The notes under the pieces were generated by a model that saw nothing but the letters and a program-made list of their open reading frames with translations, was not told the DNA's origin and ran no database searches. Positions 32,715 through 42,456 of a stretch of DNA of 64,000 nucleotides are shown here, piece by piece. Position 1 is the first letter of the stretch, and the number at the start of each line of letters is the position of its first letter. Source of the DNA: Clostridiales bacterium (GTDB lineage Bacteria > Bacillota > Clostridia > Oscillospirales > Oscillospiraceae). The stretch spans positions 1-64,000 of the forward strand of contig JAAYBD010000016.1 of the NCBI GenBank assembly GCA_012719035.1, read 5' to 3'. The translations under genes and the position numbers were made by a program.

Positions 32715-34646
32715 TTAGCAGAGAGATGCTCCTGCGGGAATAGCATCATCCAGAATCAGAAGATTGAGCCTGTCATCCTTTTCCGCGGAGAGAAGCATTC
32801 CGTTTGACTCCTCACCCATCATTTTGCGCGGGGGAAGATTTGTGCAGGCGACAACGGTTTTCCCGATAAGGTCTTCAGGCTTGTAGTACTTTGCAATACC
32901 GGATAGAATTTGACGGGGAGTTCCCGAACCGTCATCAAGTTTGAACTTTAAGAGCTTGTCAGACTTTTTCACATTCTCGCACTCAAGCACCTTGCAGATT
33001 GTCATTTTCACCTTTGCAAATTCATCAATAGTGACGGATACAGGTGCGGGAGCTTCGGGTGCGCTATTTTTTGTATTAATAGCTTCAAGCGCCGCAAGTT
33101 CTTTTTCAAGGTCTATGCGCGGGAACAGAGTATCACCCTTGCAAACCGTTACATTTGCGCGAAGAACGCCGAATGTCCCAGCATTGTCCCATGTCCTGTC
33201 CTTATCGTCAGCACCGATCTGTGCAAAAGCCTTTTCGCAGCTTTCGGGAATGACAGGCTGAAGGAGAGTGACAGTAATGCGGATGGTTTCCAAAAGATTA
33301 TACATAACTGTAGCAAGTCTTGCCTTGTTTGCCTCATCTTTTGCAAGTACCCAAGGCGCTGTCTCGTCAATGTATTTGTTAGCTCGGGAGATAACTTTAA
33401 ATACCTCGATGACTGCCGTCTGGGTTTGGAAATTATCCATATCCTGCTCGTAAATATCACGCAGACCTTTTGCCATTTCAATAAGCTCATTGTCGATCGG
33501 AGCCGGTTCACGCTCATCCGGCAGGGTTCCGTTGAAATACTTTAATACCATTGCAACGGTACGCGAGACAAGGTTTCCAAAGTCGTTTGCAAGGTCGTTG
33601 TTAATGCGGCCTATGAGGGCTTCATTTGTGAAGTTTCCGTCGCTTCCGAGGGGAAATTCACGTATTAAGAAATAACGGAGACTATCGACTCCATAGCGTT
33701 CTGCGAGTAAGAGGGGATCAACGACATTACCCTTGCTCTTGCTCATCTTGCCACCGTCAATAAGCAGCCAACCATGACCGTATATCTTTTTTGGAAGCGG
33801 AAGTTCAAGGCTCATGAGCATAGCCGGCCAGATGATTGAGTGGAAGCGTACGATTTCTTTGCCGATCATGTGCACATCGGCGGGCCAGAACTTATCAAAG
33901 TCATCATATTTGTCGTTTGCATAGCCAAGGGCCGTAATATAGTTTGAAAGCGCATCGATCCACACGTATACAACATGATCGGGGTCGAAACTTACAGGGA
34001 TACCCCATTTGAAAGTCGTGCGGGAAACGCAGAGGTCTTCAAGACCCGGCTTGATAAAATTGTTTATCATTTCATTGGCGCGGGAAGCCGGCTCAAGAAA
34101 GCCGGGGGTCTCAAGCAGCGCTTGAACCCTGTCCGCGTATTTTGAAAGACGGAAGAAATACGCTTCTTCTTCCGATTCGTGAACCTCGCGTCCGCAGTCG
34201 GGGCATTTGCCGTCTATAAGCTGGCTTTCAGTCCAGAAGCTTTCACAGGGGGTACAGTATTTGCCCTTATATGAGCCTTTATAAATGTCACCCTTGTCGT
34301 ACATCTGTTTGAAAATTTTCTGGATTGCCTCAACATGATAGTCGTCTGTTGTGCGGATAAAGCGGTTGTTTGAGATGTTCATGAGCTTCCATAGGTCAAG
34401 GATGCCGCCCTTGCCTTCGACGATTTCGTCGACAAATTGCTTGGGAGTGACGCCCTTCGCTTTAGCTCTTTCCTCGATTTTCTGACCGTGTTCATCCGTA
34501 CCTGTCAGGAACATAGCATCATAGCCGCACATTCGCTTATAGCGGGTGATCGTGTCTGTTGCAACTGTGCAGTAAGCGTGACCGATGTGCAGTTTGTCCG
34601 ATGGATAATAGATCGGGGTTGTGATGTAGAATGTTCCTTTACTCAT
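32715..34646 (-). CDS. metG: Methionyl-tRNA synthetase
   Basis: Charges initiator and elongator tRNA-Met. The 643-residue class I enzyme has the HIGH motif in DKLHIGHAY, a zinc knuckle with YCTPCESFW and GKCPDCGRE, and the KMSKSKGN catalytic loop. An alpha-helical anticodon domain follows. The C-terminal EMAP-like tRNA-binding domain (about 535-643, KVKMTICKVLECENVKKSDKLL to the end) dimerises the enzyme. GGAGG precedes the ATG. The promoter lies within the 3' end of the upstream vanW-domain gene. Confidence 0.97.
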   Translation of the reverse strand: MSKGTFYITTPIYYPSDKLHIGHAYCTVATDTITRYKRMCGYDAMFLTGTDEHGQKIEERAKAKGVTPKQFVDEIVEGKGGILDLWKLMNISNNRFIRTTDDYHVEAIQKIFKQMYDKGDIYKGSYKGKYCTPCESFWTESQLIDGKCPDCGREVHESEEEAYFFRLSKYADRVQALLETPGFLEPASRANEMINNFIKPGLEDLCVSRTTFKWGIPVSFDPDHVVYVWIDALSNYITALGYANDKYDDFDKFWPADVHMIGKEIVRFHSIIWPAMLMSLELPLPKKIYGHGWLLIDGGKMSKSKGNVVDPLLLAERYGVDSLRYFLIREFPLGSDGNFTNEALIGRINNDLANDFGNLVSRTVAMVLKYFNGTLPDEREPAPIDNELIEMAKGLRDIYEQDMDNFQTQTAVIEVFKVISRANKYIDETAPWVLAKDEANKARLATVMYNLLETIRITVTLLQPVIPESCEKAFAQIGADDKDRTWDNAGTFGVLRANVTVCKGDTLFPRIDLEKELAALEAINTKNSAPEAPAPVSVTIDEFAKVKMTICKVLECENVKKSDKLLKFKLDDGSGTPRQILSGIAKYYKPEDLIGKTVVACTNLPPRKMMGEESNGMLLSAEKDDRLNLLILDDAIPAGASLC

Positions 34647-34668
34647 GTTTTTTCCTCCTGTATATTAA

Positions 34669-34713
34669 AACACATAGGCATTGATTCATATTTTTCTTTC
34701 GCTCCTATGTGTT
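34669..34713 (-). promoter_or_regulatory. Hairpin in the metG leader
   Basis: AACACATAGG (34669-34678) and CCTATGTGTT (34704-34713) form a 10-bp stem with a 25-base loop about 20 bp ahead of the metG start. No T-box or SAM-riboswitch core was recognised. Confidence 0.4.
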
Positions 34714-34742
34714 TATGTGCTCGCGCACGAAGCTATTAGCAG

Positions 34743-34772
34743 ATTATCCTCCTAATATACTGTTTTTGTCAA
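34743..34772 (-). promoter_or_regulatory. Promoter of metG overlapping the end of the VanW-domain gene
   Basis: On the minus strand TTGACA (34767-34772), 18 bp, GATAAT (34743-34748). The -35 box overlaps the last codons of the upstream gene. Confidence 0.55.
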
Positions 34773-36571
34773 GTAGTAAGAGGCTCGGTTGCAGCCGGCA
34801 CAGATTCCGCCGGATTGCTTGGCGGAGGAGTGACAGGCTCAGGCGGAGGGGTAATAGGGCTTGGAGTGGGGGGCGGAGAAGGAGGTGCAGCGCTGGGGGT
34901 GGGTGAAGGTGATGGCGATGGAGACGGGCTGGGACTCGGCTCCTCTACCTTATGATGGTAATAGCGGCTGCGCGACTCTTCTTTTTTACTTATCAAATTG
35001 CCGTTCTTGTCATAGACCGAGCGGTAAGATACAGCGCCGTAGCCATCCGCTAAATTCCATGTTTCGGTGGTCATCTCGACTCTGATGCCCTCGGGATTTG
35101 AACCGTAAATCTTTACAGTTACGGTATTTGTTCCCTTATCCACATAAGCTTCTATTTTAATAGGATATGCGCTGCTGTTTTTGAATTTAAAATCGGGAGA
35201 CGGCCAGCTAACGGTTGCGTCAAGCCCTGCGGGAAGATAACTGACACCGAAATAGTGACACATCCTTGCTGTGATCTCAAGGTTGGCTACCAAGGTGCAG
35301 TAGTACAGGGTGGAGGATACCTGACAAATTCCTCCGCCGACTTCAGAAACGACTTTGCCGCCTGAATATGCACCCGCCGCCTGATAACCTGATGCTTTTG
35401 TACGCTCACCCAGTGCAGCGTTATAGGAAAATTCATCGCCGGGGTTTAAAACCAAGCCGTTAATGGAAGCACAGGCTTTTACGATATTATTTATTCTCGA
35501 GGAGCTGCTTCCGCTAAGACTTGTTGTCTTCTGCGAAAGGACATCGGCAAAAAGCATGGAGTTAAGCTTTTCGGTCGTTATCTCCGGCTCCGTCAAGACA
35601 AGCGGAATCACAACTTTATCCCCATTTTGAGCTTCGTCCCAAAGCCTTTTGGCTTCCTGCATATCAAAGCTTCTGCCCGTTACGTGCTGTGTTGCCTGCT
35701 TTGTTTCGCGGTCATATTCTGCGTTTGCGGGGTCCTGATATACGGTGTCATAGAGGTGCTGAATATCGATCTCCTCTACGTCTTCGCCGTTCGGCTTGGG
35801 GGTATATTTTAAATCTTTATAGTTTCCGTCGGTCAAGGCATTTTTTATCGCTTCTAATAGGTCTTCGGGGTCGATTTGGACGGCGCTTGCACCTTTTACA
35901 ATGATTATACTGTCCTCCCCAATTTCCAGATTTGAATCCAGCAAGGCAAGGCTGACCTGCTTTGCGGATTCGTCTATTTTTTCGCGCAGATAGTTCTCGT
36001 CAATATCAGCGCCATCTCCCAATGTCAGTTCCATTCCAGAGAAAAGGCACTTTATGTAAGTGAGTGTATTTGCAAAAAAACCGCCGTTGTGGCAGGAGTC
36101 GTGGGCATAAGCAGCTGCTTCGGGAGCGCTCAAATAGCAGTTTGCTTCCTTTGCACTTATTATAAGCTCACAGCCGGCAGGCAGAGAGACCTTCAGCTCC
36201 CTGTCCTCCTCGGTTCCGACATTATTTGCAACAAGAGTATTGGCAGCCTTGTCAACGGTCATGCCGCCAAGGTCTGTTCCCTCAATGCTGACATTGGGGA
36301 AAATGGCGTCAAGACCGTTTGCATAAGCGCCGATACCTAAAAATGCAACGCAAACAAGGGCAGCAAAAACCGCTGCCGCAATAATCACTTTTTTCCCTTT
36401 GCCCGTTTTATTTCCGTCCGGCTTTGGCGCTTTGCCCGCGGACTTCTTCTTTTTCGGCTTATTGAAATCTCTCTGGGCGCGGCTGTCTGCGGCAGCTTTT
36501 GATTTGCTGCCGGACCTTTTATCGAACCCATCATTTTTCGGTTTCCCGCTTACAAGCTTGATGTCGTCCAC
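34769..36571 (-). CDS. Membrane-anchored VanW-domain protein with Pro/Ser tail
   Basis: A 600-residue surface protein: a basic cytoplasmic N-terminus (1-61), one membrane span (62-83), then extracytoplasmic YoaR-like putative peptidoglycan-binding repeats (PNVSIEGTDLGGMTVDKAANTL is the typical start). A VanW domain follows from about 365 (GLVLNPGDEFSYNAALGERTKASGYQ, VGGGICQVSSTLYY). The last 58 residues (543-600) are a low-complexity Pro/Ser/Thr tail. VanW proteins accompany some vancomycin resistance clusters, but most clostridial copies are general envelope proteins of unknown activity. Translation starts at GTG 36571 with GGGGAA just upstream; no better start is visible. Confidence 0.85.
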   Translation of the reverse strand: MDDIKLVSGKPKNDGFDKRSGSKSKAAADSRAQRDFNKPKKKKSAGKAPKPDGNKTGKGKKVIIAAAVFAALVCVAFLGIGAYANGLDAIFPNVSIEGTDLGGMTVDKAANTLVANNVGTEEDRELKVSLPAGCELIISAKEANCYLSAPEAAAYAHDSCHNGGFFANTLTYIKCLFSGMELTLGDGADIDENYLREKIDESAKQVSLALLDSNLEIGEDSIIIVKGASAVQIDPEDLLEAIKNALTDGNYKDLKYTPKPNGEDVEEIDIQHLYDTVYQDPANAEYDRETKQATQHVTGRSFDMQEAKRLWDEAQNGDKVVIPLVLTEPEITTEKLNSMLFADVLSQKTTSLSGSSSSRINNIVKACASINGLVLNPGDEFSYNAALGERTKASGYQAAGAYSGGKVVSEVGGGICQVSSTLYYCTLVANLEITARMCHYFGVSYLPAGLDATVSWPSPDFKFKNSSAYPIKIEAYVDKGTNTVTVKIYGSNPEGIRVEMTTETWNLADGYGAVSYRSVYDKNGNLISKKEESRSRYYHHKVEEPSPSPSPSPSPSPTPSAAPPSPPPTPSPITPPPEPVTPPPSNPAESVPAATEPLTT

Positions 36572-36654
36572 TTCCCCGCTATATTTATATAAATATTGTG
36601 TTCTCTATTCTAAATTATTATAAGTCTATTCATTTGATTACTTAAATAAAAATT

Positions 36655-37887
36655 CTATCCGAAAGTTGCCCCGTCGTTCGGCATCAATATTTCTGGCTCT
36701 TCCGAGCCAATTTCTTCGAGGATCCACGGATTTGCACTCATTTTTGCCTGTGACTGAGCTTCAAGAAGAGTGCCTATGAGGATATTGGAAAGCAAAAATC
36801 CCGATGATGTAAAGCTCCACCTGTCGCCCCGAAGCTTCGCCCAGCCTTTTTTTTCATATTCGCATAAAAGGTATTCGATTTTATCAAATCCGCTTCTGTA
36901 AATAGATATGTATTCATCCTTGGAAATGCCGTGAACAGTCCTCATTCCAAGCATAATATATTCCGATGCCCTGTCAAGTTTGCCTGTCTTTTCATATTCG
37001 TCGATTATATCGGCAGAGCTGAAAACGCCATCGATGTATTTGTCAAGGCTGCGCACATAGCTGTACCGGACGCCGCCGACACATGAATGCGCGCCGGGGC
37101 CGAAGCCCATATAATCGTCAAGACGCCAGTATTTGAGATTGTGTTTGGATTCTCTGCCGGGCAAAGCAAAATTTGAAATTTCGTATTGCGGGTACCCATA
37201 GTGTTCCATCATGTCCGTCATGTAAAGATACATATCAGCCTGATCGTCATCACTGGGCAGCAGTTCCGATTCTCTGTACCTGCATATGTCCGTTCCGTCT
37301 TCAATTTTCAGACCATAGCAGGAAAAATGTTGAGGACGGAGGGCAATAGTCTTTGAAAGAGTATCCGCCCAGTCGTTTTTTGTTTGGCTCGGCAATCCGT
37401 AAATAAGGTCGATGTTGATATTGTCAAAACCCTCTGCACGTATCATTTTTATTGCCTGTTCTGCCTGTTTAAAGGTGTGACGGCGGCCGATGAGTTTTAG
37501 AATATCGTCATTAGCGGACTGTATGCCGAGAGAGATGCGGTTAACGCCCTCGTTTTTTAGCAGTCTGAGATCCTCGCGTGTTATGCTGTCCGGATTCATT
37601 TCGACAGTGACTTCAGAGGATTTTAAAACTTTTGCGGTTCGCTTTAAGGTGTTGAATATCTCACATATGTATTTAGCCCCGTAAAAACTGGGAGTTCCTC
37701 CGCCGAAATACAGGGTGTCTATGTAATAAGGCTCCATCTGGGGAGCCGCTTCCTCGATATGCTTTATAAGAGCAGTTTGGTATTTTTTCATTTTGCTTTC
37801 ATGACCTGCGAGAGAATAGAAATCGCAGTATGAGCATTTGCTTGCGCAGAACGGTATATGGATATAGACTCCGAGCATATGGTCCAT
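36655..37887 (-). CDS. hemW: Radical SAM haem chaperone HemW (coproporphyrinogen III oxidase-like)
   Basis: A 410-residue radical SAM protein. HemW binds haem and a [4Fe-4S] cluster and delivers haem to target proteins; older annotation calls it oxygen-independent coproporphyrinogen oxidase. The cluster motif is C14-x3-C18-x2-C21 in IPFCASKCSYCDFYS, with GGGTPSF next and a HemN C-terminal domain. ATG 37887 is chosen because GGGAGGGGG lies just upstream and the product then begins at the usual point. It lies 83 bp ahead of the VanW-domain gene on the same strand. The short-form family length favours HemW over HemN. Confidence 0.9.
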   Translation of the reverse strand: MDHMLGVYIHIPFCASKCSYCDFYSLAGHESKMKKYQTALIKHIEEAAPQMEPYYIDTLYFGGGTPSFYGAKYICEIFNTLKRTAKVLKSSEVTVEMNPDSITREDLRLLKNEGVNRISLGIQSANDDILKLIGRRHTFKQAEQAIKMIRAEGFDNINIDLIYGLPSQTKNDWADTLSKTIALRPQHFSCYGLKIEDGTDICRYRESELLPSDDDQADMYLYMTDMMEHYGYPQYEISNFALPGRESKHNLKYWRLDDYMGFGPGAHSCVGGVRYSYVRSLDKYIDGVFSSADIIDEYEKTGKLDRASEYIMLGMRTVHGISKDEYISIYRSGFDKIEYLLCEYEKKGWAKLRGDRWSFTSSGFLLSNILIGTLLEAQSQAKMSANPWILEEIGSEEPEILMPNDGATFG

Positions 37888-38001
37888 ATTGCGAACCCCC
37901 TCCCGATTTGTATCAAACTTTATTTTATACAAAGTGCAGAATCATGTCAATGTAATGTGCGGCATTATGAACGGTATTTTTAGACAATTAGTATTAGGAT
38001 T

Positions 38002-38036
38002 GCCGGAGCTGTTTCTGCTGGAGAAACAGCTCCGGC
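38002..38036. other. Perfect 15-bp hairpin between hemW and htpG
   Basis: GCCGGAGCTGTTTCT and AGAAACAGCTCCGGC with a 5-base loop. It lies downstream of htpG on the minus strand and before hemW. No T tract follows on either strand, so termination may be inefficient. Confidence 0.6.
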
Positions 38037-38091
38037 TTGTCCCGCGTTTTCACAGAAGATTTTTACCCTGTGATATGAGAAAGTTCAGACT

Positions 38092-40008
38092 TTAAAACAG
38101 CTCGCAGACGAGTTCGGCGTACTCTGCGGCGTCTTCGAGGGGAAGACCGGCGATAAGTATTCCCTGTGCAAGAAGGATTTTTGAAAGCTTTGCAGCTTTT
38201 TCTTTATCGTTTTCAAAAGCTTCCTTAATAGACTTGAAAGCGTGGTGTTCGCTGTTCAGCTCAAGCACTCTTTTGGCCTTTATGGATTGTGCCATTTCAT
38301 TCTTCATAACGGAGAAATACTTCTCCATTTCTATGGAGATATCGCCTTCCGAGGTAAGATAAACAGGATGGCTCTTGAGTTTGCGGCTGATTCTGACGTC
38401 TACTACGCTGTCCCCGAGAGTGTCCTTGATAAAGTCAAGCAGTTCCTTGTTTTCTTCCTGCTTTTTTTCAATCTCAGATTTTTCTTCATCGGTTTCAAGA
38501 CCCAGATCGTCGTTTGTGATGTTGCAGAATTTTATACCCTCGTATTCCTCAAGGCGGCGGATAACAAAATCGTCCACGTCTTCGGTCATATACAGGATCT
38601 CATAGCCCTTGTCGCGTATCTGCTCAGCCTGAGGCAGACTCTCCGCGCGGGCGATGCTATCTGTACAGACGTAATAGATTAACTTTTGTTCCTCAGGCAT
38701 TTTTTCCTTATATTCGCGGAGAGGAACAAGCTCCTTCTCCTTGCTTGAATAGAACATCAGCAAATCTGTGAGAAGCTCTTTCTTCTCGCCCTGATTTGCG
38801 ACCAGTGCATATTTAAGCTGGGCACTGAAAGCGTCGTAGAATTTTTCGTAATTTTCGGGTTCTTCATCCATCAGCCTGCGAAGCTCGTTTTTGATCTTTT
38901 TCTCAAGATTATTGGAGATTATTTTGAGTTGTCTGCCGTGCTGAAGGGTTTCACGAGAGATGTTCAGCGGGAAATCGGGACTGTCAACGACTCCGCGGAC
39001 AAAGCGGAAGCAGTCGGGGATGACATCCTTGCATCTTTCCATAATCATAACGCCGTTGCAATAAAGCTGGAGTCCCGGTTCAAACTGGTCTGAAAAGAAG
39101 TTCGTGGGCGCTCTGCCGGGGATGAAAATCATAGCCTTGTAGGCAACCTGACCCTCGGCATTGACGCGGATGGTGGAAACAGGAGGCTCATAGTCATAAT
39201 AAATATTCTGATAGAATTCGTCGCTCTCCTCTTTTGTTACCTCATCCTTGCTGCGCTGCCATATGGGAACCATGCTGTTGATGACTTGCTCGACGACCTT
39301 TGTGACCTGCTTGGTAATGGGATTTCCATCCTCGTCAAGTGCACCGGTCTCGACTTCCTCCGCCTCGACAGCGTCCATAACGATTGGCCAGCGGATAAAG
39401 TCGCTGTATTTTTTGACAAGCTGTCCGATGGACATTTCATTCAAAAATCTGGTGTATTCGCTCTCTTCGACGTCATCTTTTATATGCATGATAACGTCTG
39501 TTCCAACGCTGTCTCTGTGCCACTCCTCAATCGTGTAGCCGTCTGTGCCCGAGCTTTCCCATTTATATGCGGTGTCCGAGCCGTAAGCCTTTGTGATAAC
39601 GGTGACTCTGTCGGATACCATAAATGCGGAGTAGAAACCGACTCCGAACTGACCGATGATGTCCAAATCAGAGGCTTCACCTGATTTTTCCATTTCATTT
39701 TTGAATTTGAGCGAACCGCTTTTTGCGATAATGCCGAGGTTGTTTTCAAGATCTTCTTTCGTCATTCCGATACCATTGTCGGAAACGCTTATGATACGGT
39801 CCTCCTCGGAAACGCCGAGCTTGATTTTAAAATCGGAGCGCTGCATATCGACTTTGTCGTCAGTCAGCGACTGATAGCAGAGCTTGTCAATGGCATCGCT
39901 TGCATTTGAAATAATTTCTCTCAAAAATATTTCGGGATGCGTGTAAATCGAGTTGATCATTAAATCCAAAATTCTCTTAGATTCTGTTTTAAATTGTTTT
40001 TTTGCCAT
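38092..40008 (-). CDS. htpG: Molecular chaperone HtpG (Hsp90)
   Basis: A 638-residue Hsp90-family ATP-dependent chaperone. The GHKL ATPase motifs are all visible: EIISNASDAIDKL, SDNGIGMTKEDL, GQFGVGFYSAFMV, then a middle domain with NISRETLQHGRQLKII and a C-terminal dimer domain. Length is standard. AGGAGG precedes the ATG. The promoter shows neither a CIRCE element nor a CtsR box, so control by HrcA or CtsR is not indicated. Confidence 0.96.
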   Translation of the reverse strand: MAKKQFKTESKRILDLMINSIYTHPEIFLREIISNASDAIDKLCYQSLTDDKVDMQRSDFKIKLGVSEEDRIISVSDNGIGMTKEDLENNLGIIAKSGSLKFKNEMEKSGEASDLDIIGQFGVGFYSAFMVSDRVTVITKAYGSDTAYKWESSGTDGYTIEEWHRDSVGTDVIMHIKDDVEESEYTRFLNEMSIGQLVKKYSDFIRWPIVMDAVEAEEVETGALDEDGNPITKQVTKVVEQVINSMVPIWQRSKDEVTKEESDEFYQNIYYDYEPPVSTIRVNAEGQVAYKAMIFIPGRAPTNFFSDQFEPGLQLYCNGVMIMERCKDVIPDCFRFVRGVVDSPDFPLNISRETLQHGRQLKIISNNLEKKIKNELRRLMDEEPENYEKFYDAFSAQLKYALVANQGEKKELLTDLLMFYSSKEKELVPLREYKEKMPEEQKLIYYVCTDSIARAESLPQAEQIRDKGYEILYMTEDVDDFVIRRLEEYEGIKFCNITNDDLGLETDEEKSEIEKKQEENKELLDFIKDTLGDSVVDVRISRKLKSHPVYLTSEGDISIEMEKYFSVMKNEMAQSIKAKRVLELNSEHHAFKSIKEAFENDKEKAAKLSKILLAQGILIAGLPLEDAAEYAELVCELF

Positions 40009-40057
40009 AGCTTACAGTTACCTCCTAAGCGATAGAAGAAATTTTTTCGTAACTTAT

Positions 40058-40085
40058 ATAATACCACTTTTTCGCTTTTTTTCAA
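40058..40085 (-). promoter_or_regulatory. Promoter of htpG
   Basis: Minus strand: TTGAAA (40080-40085), 16 bp, TATTAT (40058-40063) preceded by TGG. The rest of the 350-bp gap to ridA is AT-rich and shows no gene. Confidence 0.6.
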
Positions 40086-40244
40086 CTACTAAAGGACATA
40101 ATGAAGCACAGTTCACACACATTATGTTCCAATTTTAGAATATCAGTTGAATAGTAAGCAAAAAATTAATTTTTATTTACATAAAATAGAACATAAACAA
40201 TTATTCTTATACAAAAACAGTTTAATTTTTGGAAGATACTGTGG

Positions 40245-40250
40245 TATAAT
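40245..40250 (+). promoter_or_regulatory. Extended -10 promoter of ridA
   Basis: TATAAT preceded by TGG at a short distance; the matching -35 region is weak (TTTAAT/TTAATT). Confidence 0.5.
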
Positions 40251-40361
40251 GCATATGCCATAACGCCGCCCCACGGCTATGGCATAATGTCCGTAAACCA
40301 GATAGATATTCCCTGCAGTTTTAGCAGCGATTTTATATTACAAAGTAAGGAGAGTATTATT

Positions 40362-40751
40362 ATGAACGGTACGAAAAAGGTTATTGCTACGACCGAGGCT
40401 CCCGCGGCAATCGGACCATATTCACAGGGCATCGCGGCAACAGGCACAGCGATTTTTGTTTCGGGACAAATTCCCCTTGACCCTGCCACAGGAAGCATAG
40501 TCGGGGGTACAATCGAAGCACAGGCACGCCAGTCGCTTTTAAACGTCAAGGCTGTTCTTGCTGCGGCAGGAGCAGAGCTGAAAAACGTAGTAAAAACAAC
40601 GGTTTTCCTTGCTGATATGAATGACTTTGCTGAGATGAATGCGGTTTATACCGAGTTTTTTTCAGAAAACTGCCCGGCCCGTTCTGCCGTTCAGGTAGGG
40701 CGTCTTCCGAAGGATGTCAAGGTAGAGATAGAAGCAATTGCTTTTATCTGA
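40362..40751 (+). CDS. ridA: 2-iminobutanoate/2-iminopropanoate deaminase RidA
   Basis: A 129-residue YjgF/YER057c/UK114 trimer that hydrolyses reactive enamine/imine intermediates released by PLP enzymes such as threonine dehydratase. Motifs: [37 protein letters not shown], and the C-terminal [24 protein letters not shown] with the conserved Arg and Glu. ATG 40362 has AAGGAGAG upstream; the longer frame from 40287 has none. It stands alone and converges on the MATE gene. Confidence 0.95.
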   Translation: MNGTKKVIATTEAPAAIGPYSQGIAATGTAIFVSGQIPLDPATGSIVGGTIEAQARQSLLNVKAVLAAAGAELKNVVKTTVFLADMNDFAEMNAVYTEFFSENCPARSAVQVGRLPKDVKVEIEAIAFI

Positions 40752-40764
40752 TTACAAAATAAGC

Positions 40765-40856
40765 AAAAGCTGCTGCAAAGCAAAGCGTCTTGTTTCCGAC
40801 TTGTGCTATCGGTTAAGTGCGGAATAAGCAAGAGCAGATGCATTGCGGCAGCTTTT
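40765..40856. terminator. Large convergent hairpin between ridA and the MATE gene
   Basis: AAAAGCTGCTGCAAAGC (from 40765) pairs with GCATTGCGGCAGCTTTT (to 40856), and inner segments CTTG-TT-TCCG-ACTT and AAGT-CGGAATAAGCAAG extend it. T runs follow on both strands. Confidence 0.65.
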
Positions 40857-40858
40857 AT

Positions 40859-42241
40859 TTATGCTTTTACATGGGTTATATCGTTTATCCATTTTCTGGA
40901 GCGAAAACGCCATATCCCCAAAAAGAATTTAACGATATTTTCAACAGACAAGGCAATATATACCCAGAAAATGCCGGTCTTTAGAATAAGACCGCAAATT
41001 GCCGCCATGGGCAGGGCAGCGAGCCATAAAGGAGCTACATCGATAACAGTTGCGGCAAGAACGTCCCCTCCGCCGCGCAGGACGCCGACTATGTTGGTGG
41101 TGTTAAAGGCGCGCGAAGCAAGGAAAATGTATGTTACTATCTGCATCATTGTTGCTATTGAGCGGGAAAGCTCTGACAATCCGAAAAGCGGATATACAAC
41201 GGGGGCGATAAAAATCTTTATAAGTACAAGCATTACAGAGGCGATAATAAGTCCCGCTATGACTGCGACCATACAAAGCGCAGAGCCTATGTCATATACC
41301 TCCTCCATATTGCCTTTTCCGATTTCACGCCCGATAATCGTTGCCGCAGTTGCAGCGATAGCAAAAACTGCAACAGTGCAGAGTCTGTCGATATTTCCCG
41401 CGATAGTGTAAGCCGCCAAAATCTCGGTACTGTTTTCCATATGTCCCATAATTGTAGGATACATGGCAGTTCCCATTCCCCAGAGTGTTTCGTTCAACAC
41501 GACGGGAGTTGAGTATTTAAAGAATTTTTTGAGCATCTCTTTTCCGGGACGGAGCAAAGGAGCGGATTTGAGAGTGAAGCGTTTGTTTATCTTTGCGTAG
41601 ATCAGCATTATAATAAATTCTACTATTCGGGATATAAGCGTTGCAATAGCCGCACCCTCAACGCCCATAGCCGGAGCACCGAGCTTTCCGAAAATGAGCA
41701 CCCAGTTTAAAAAGGTGTTGATTATCATGGATATGCTGAATACGAGAAGACCCAGCTTCGGGTTTTCCATGCTGCGGTGAGCGCCGGTGTATACGCCGGT
41801 CAGGCTGTTGAATATGTAGGAAAAGCCGATGATACGGGCATATTTTGCCGCTATGGGTATCAGAACCTCGTTATTTGAAAAAAGCGACATCGCTTCAATC
41901 GGGAAAAAGAACATTAGAAAGGCAAAAACCGTACTGACAGTGCCTGCAAGATAAAATCCTATGCCAATCACGCGGTTTATAGATTCTTTATCCTGTTTTC
42001 CCCAAAACTGGCTGATAAGGACGGCAGAACCGCTTTGTAAGCCGAAAATCAAAAGCTGGATGACAAATGCCGGTGTGTTGGCAACAGTAACTGCCGCCAT
42101 CGGAACCTCGCCCAAAAGCCCGACCATAAAGATATCTGCCATCGCAAGACTTGTCATTATTAGGTTTTGTAAAATAATAGGCAGAGCAAGGGCAAACAGA
42201 TTTTTGTAAAAGCCCTTACCCCGTTTCATAAATTCAAACAT
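40859..42241 (-). CDS. MATE-family multidrug/sodium antiporter
   Basis: A 460-residue integral membrane exporter with twelve predicted spans in two MatE repeats. The first begins LFALALPIILQNLIMTSLAMADIFMVGLLGE, and the family pattern GLQSGSAVLISQFWGKQD follows span two. It lacks any obvious substrate-specifying feature; clostridial relatives export cationic drugs or metabolites with Na+ or H+ antiport. GGAGAA precedes the ATG. Monocistronic. Confidence 0.92.
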   Translation of the reverse strand: MFEFMKRGKGFYKNLFALALPIILQNLIMTSLAMADIFMVGLLGEVPMAAVTVANTPAFVIQLLIFGLQSGSAVLISQFWGKQDKESINRVIGIGFYLAGTVSTVFAFLMFFFPIEAMSLFSNNEVLIPIAAKYARIIGFSYIFNSLTGVYTGAHRSMENPKLGLLVFSISMIINTFLNWVLIFGKLGAPAMGVEGAAIATLISRIVEFIIMLIYAKINKRFTLKSAPLLRPGKEMLKKFFKYSTPVVLNETLWGMGTAMYPTIMGHMENSTEILAAYTIAGNIDRLCTVAVFAIAATAATIIGREIGKGNMEEVYDIGSALCMVAVIAGLIIASVMLVLIKIFIAPVVYPLFGLSELSRSIATMMQIVTYIFLASRAFNTTNIVGVLRGGGDVLAATVIDVAPLWLAALPMAAICGLILKTGIFWVYIALSVENIVKFFLGIWRFRSRKWINDITHVKA

Positions 42242-42289
42242 ATTTATTCTCCAATAATACGGCAGATAAAAAGAAATTATTAAAAATTG

Positions 42290-42318
42290 ATTTTATGACT
42301 TGGCAAATAAATTGTCAA
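42290..42318 (-). promoter_or_regulatory. Promoter of the MATE gene
   Basis: Minus strand: TTGACA (42313-42318), 17 bp, TAAAAT (42290-42295), close to consensus in sequence and spacing. Confidence 0.75.
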
Positions 42319-42456
42319 GGATATAATTTCAAATTTTACTGCTGAGATTTCTGCGTTTTTGATATGGGTTTTTAGTAAATTTTCTTGATAAAACCCTATT
42401 TTTCTGGTTATAGGTGCGGTACAATAATATAAATGGAAAGAAAGAGAGGTATCACG

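Noticed and set aside
34769..36571. Vancomycin resistance determinant
   Set aside because: The VanW domain is common in clostridial envelope proteins; no vanH, vanA/B, vanX or VanRS genes are nearby.
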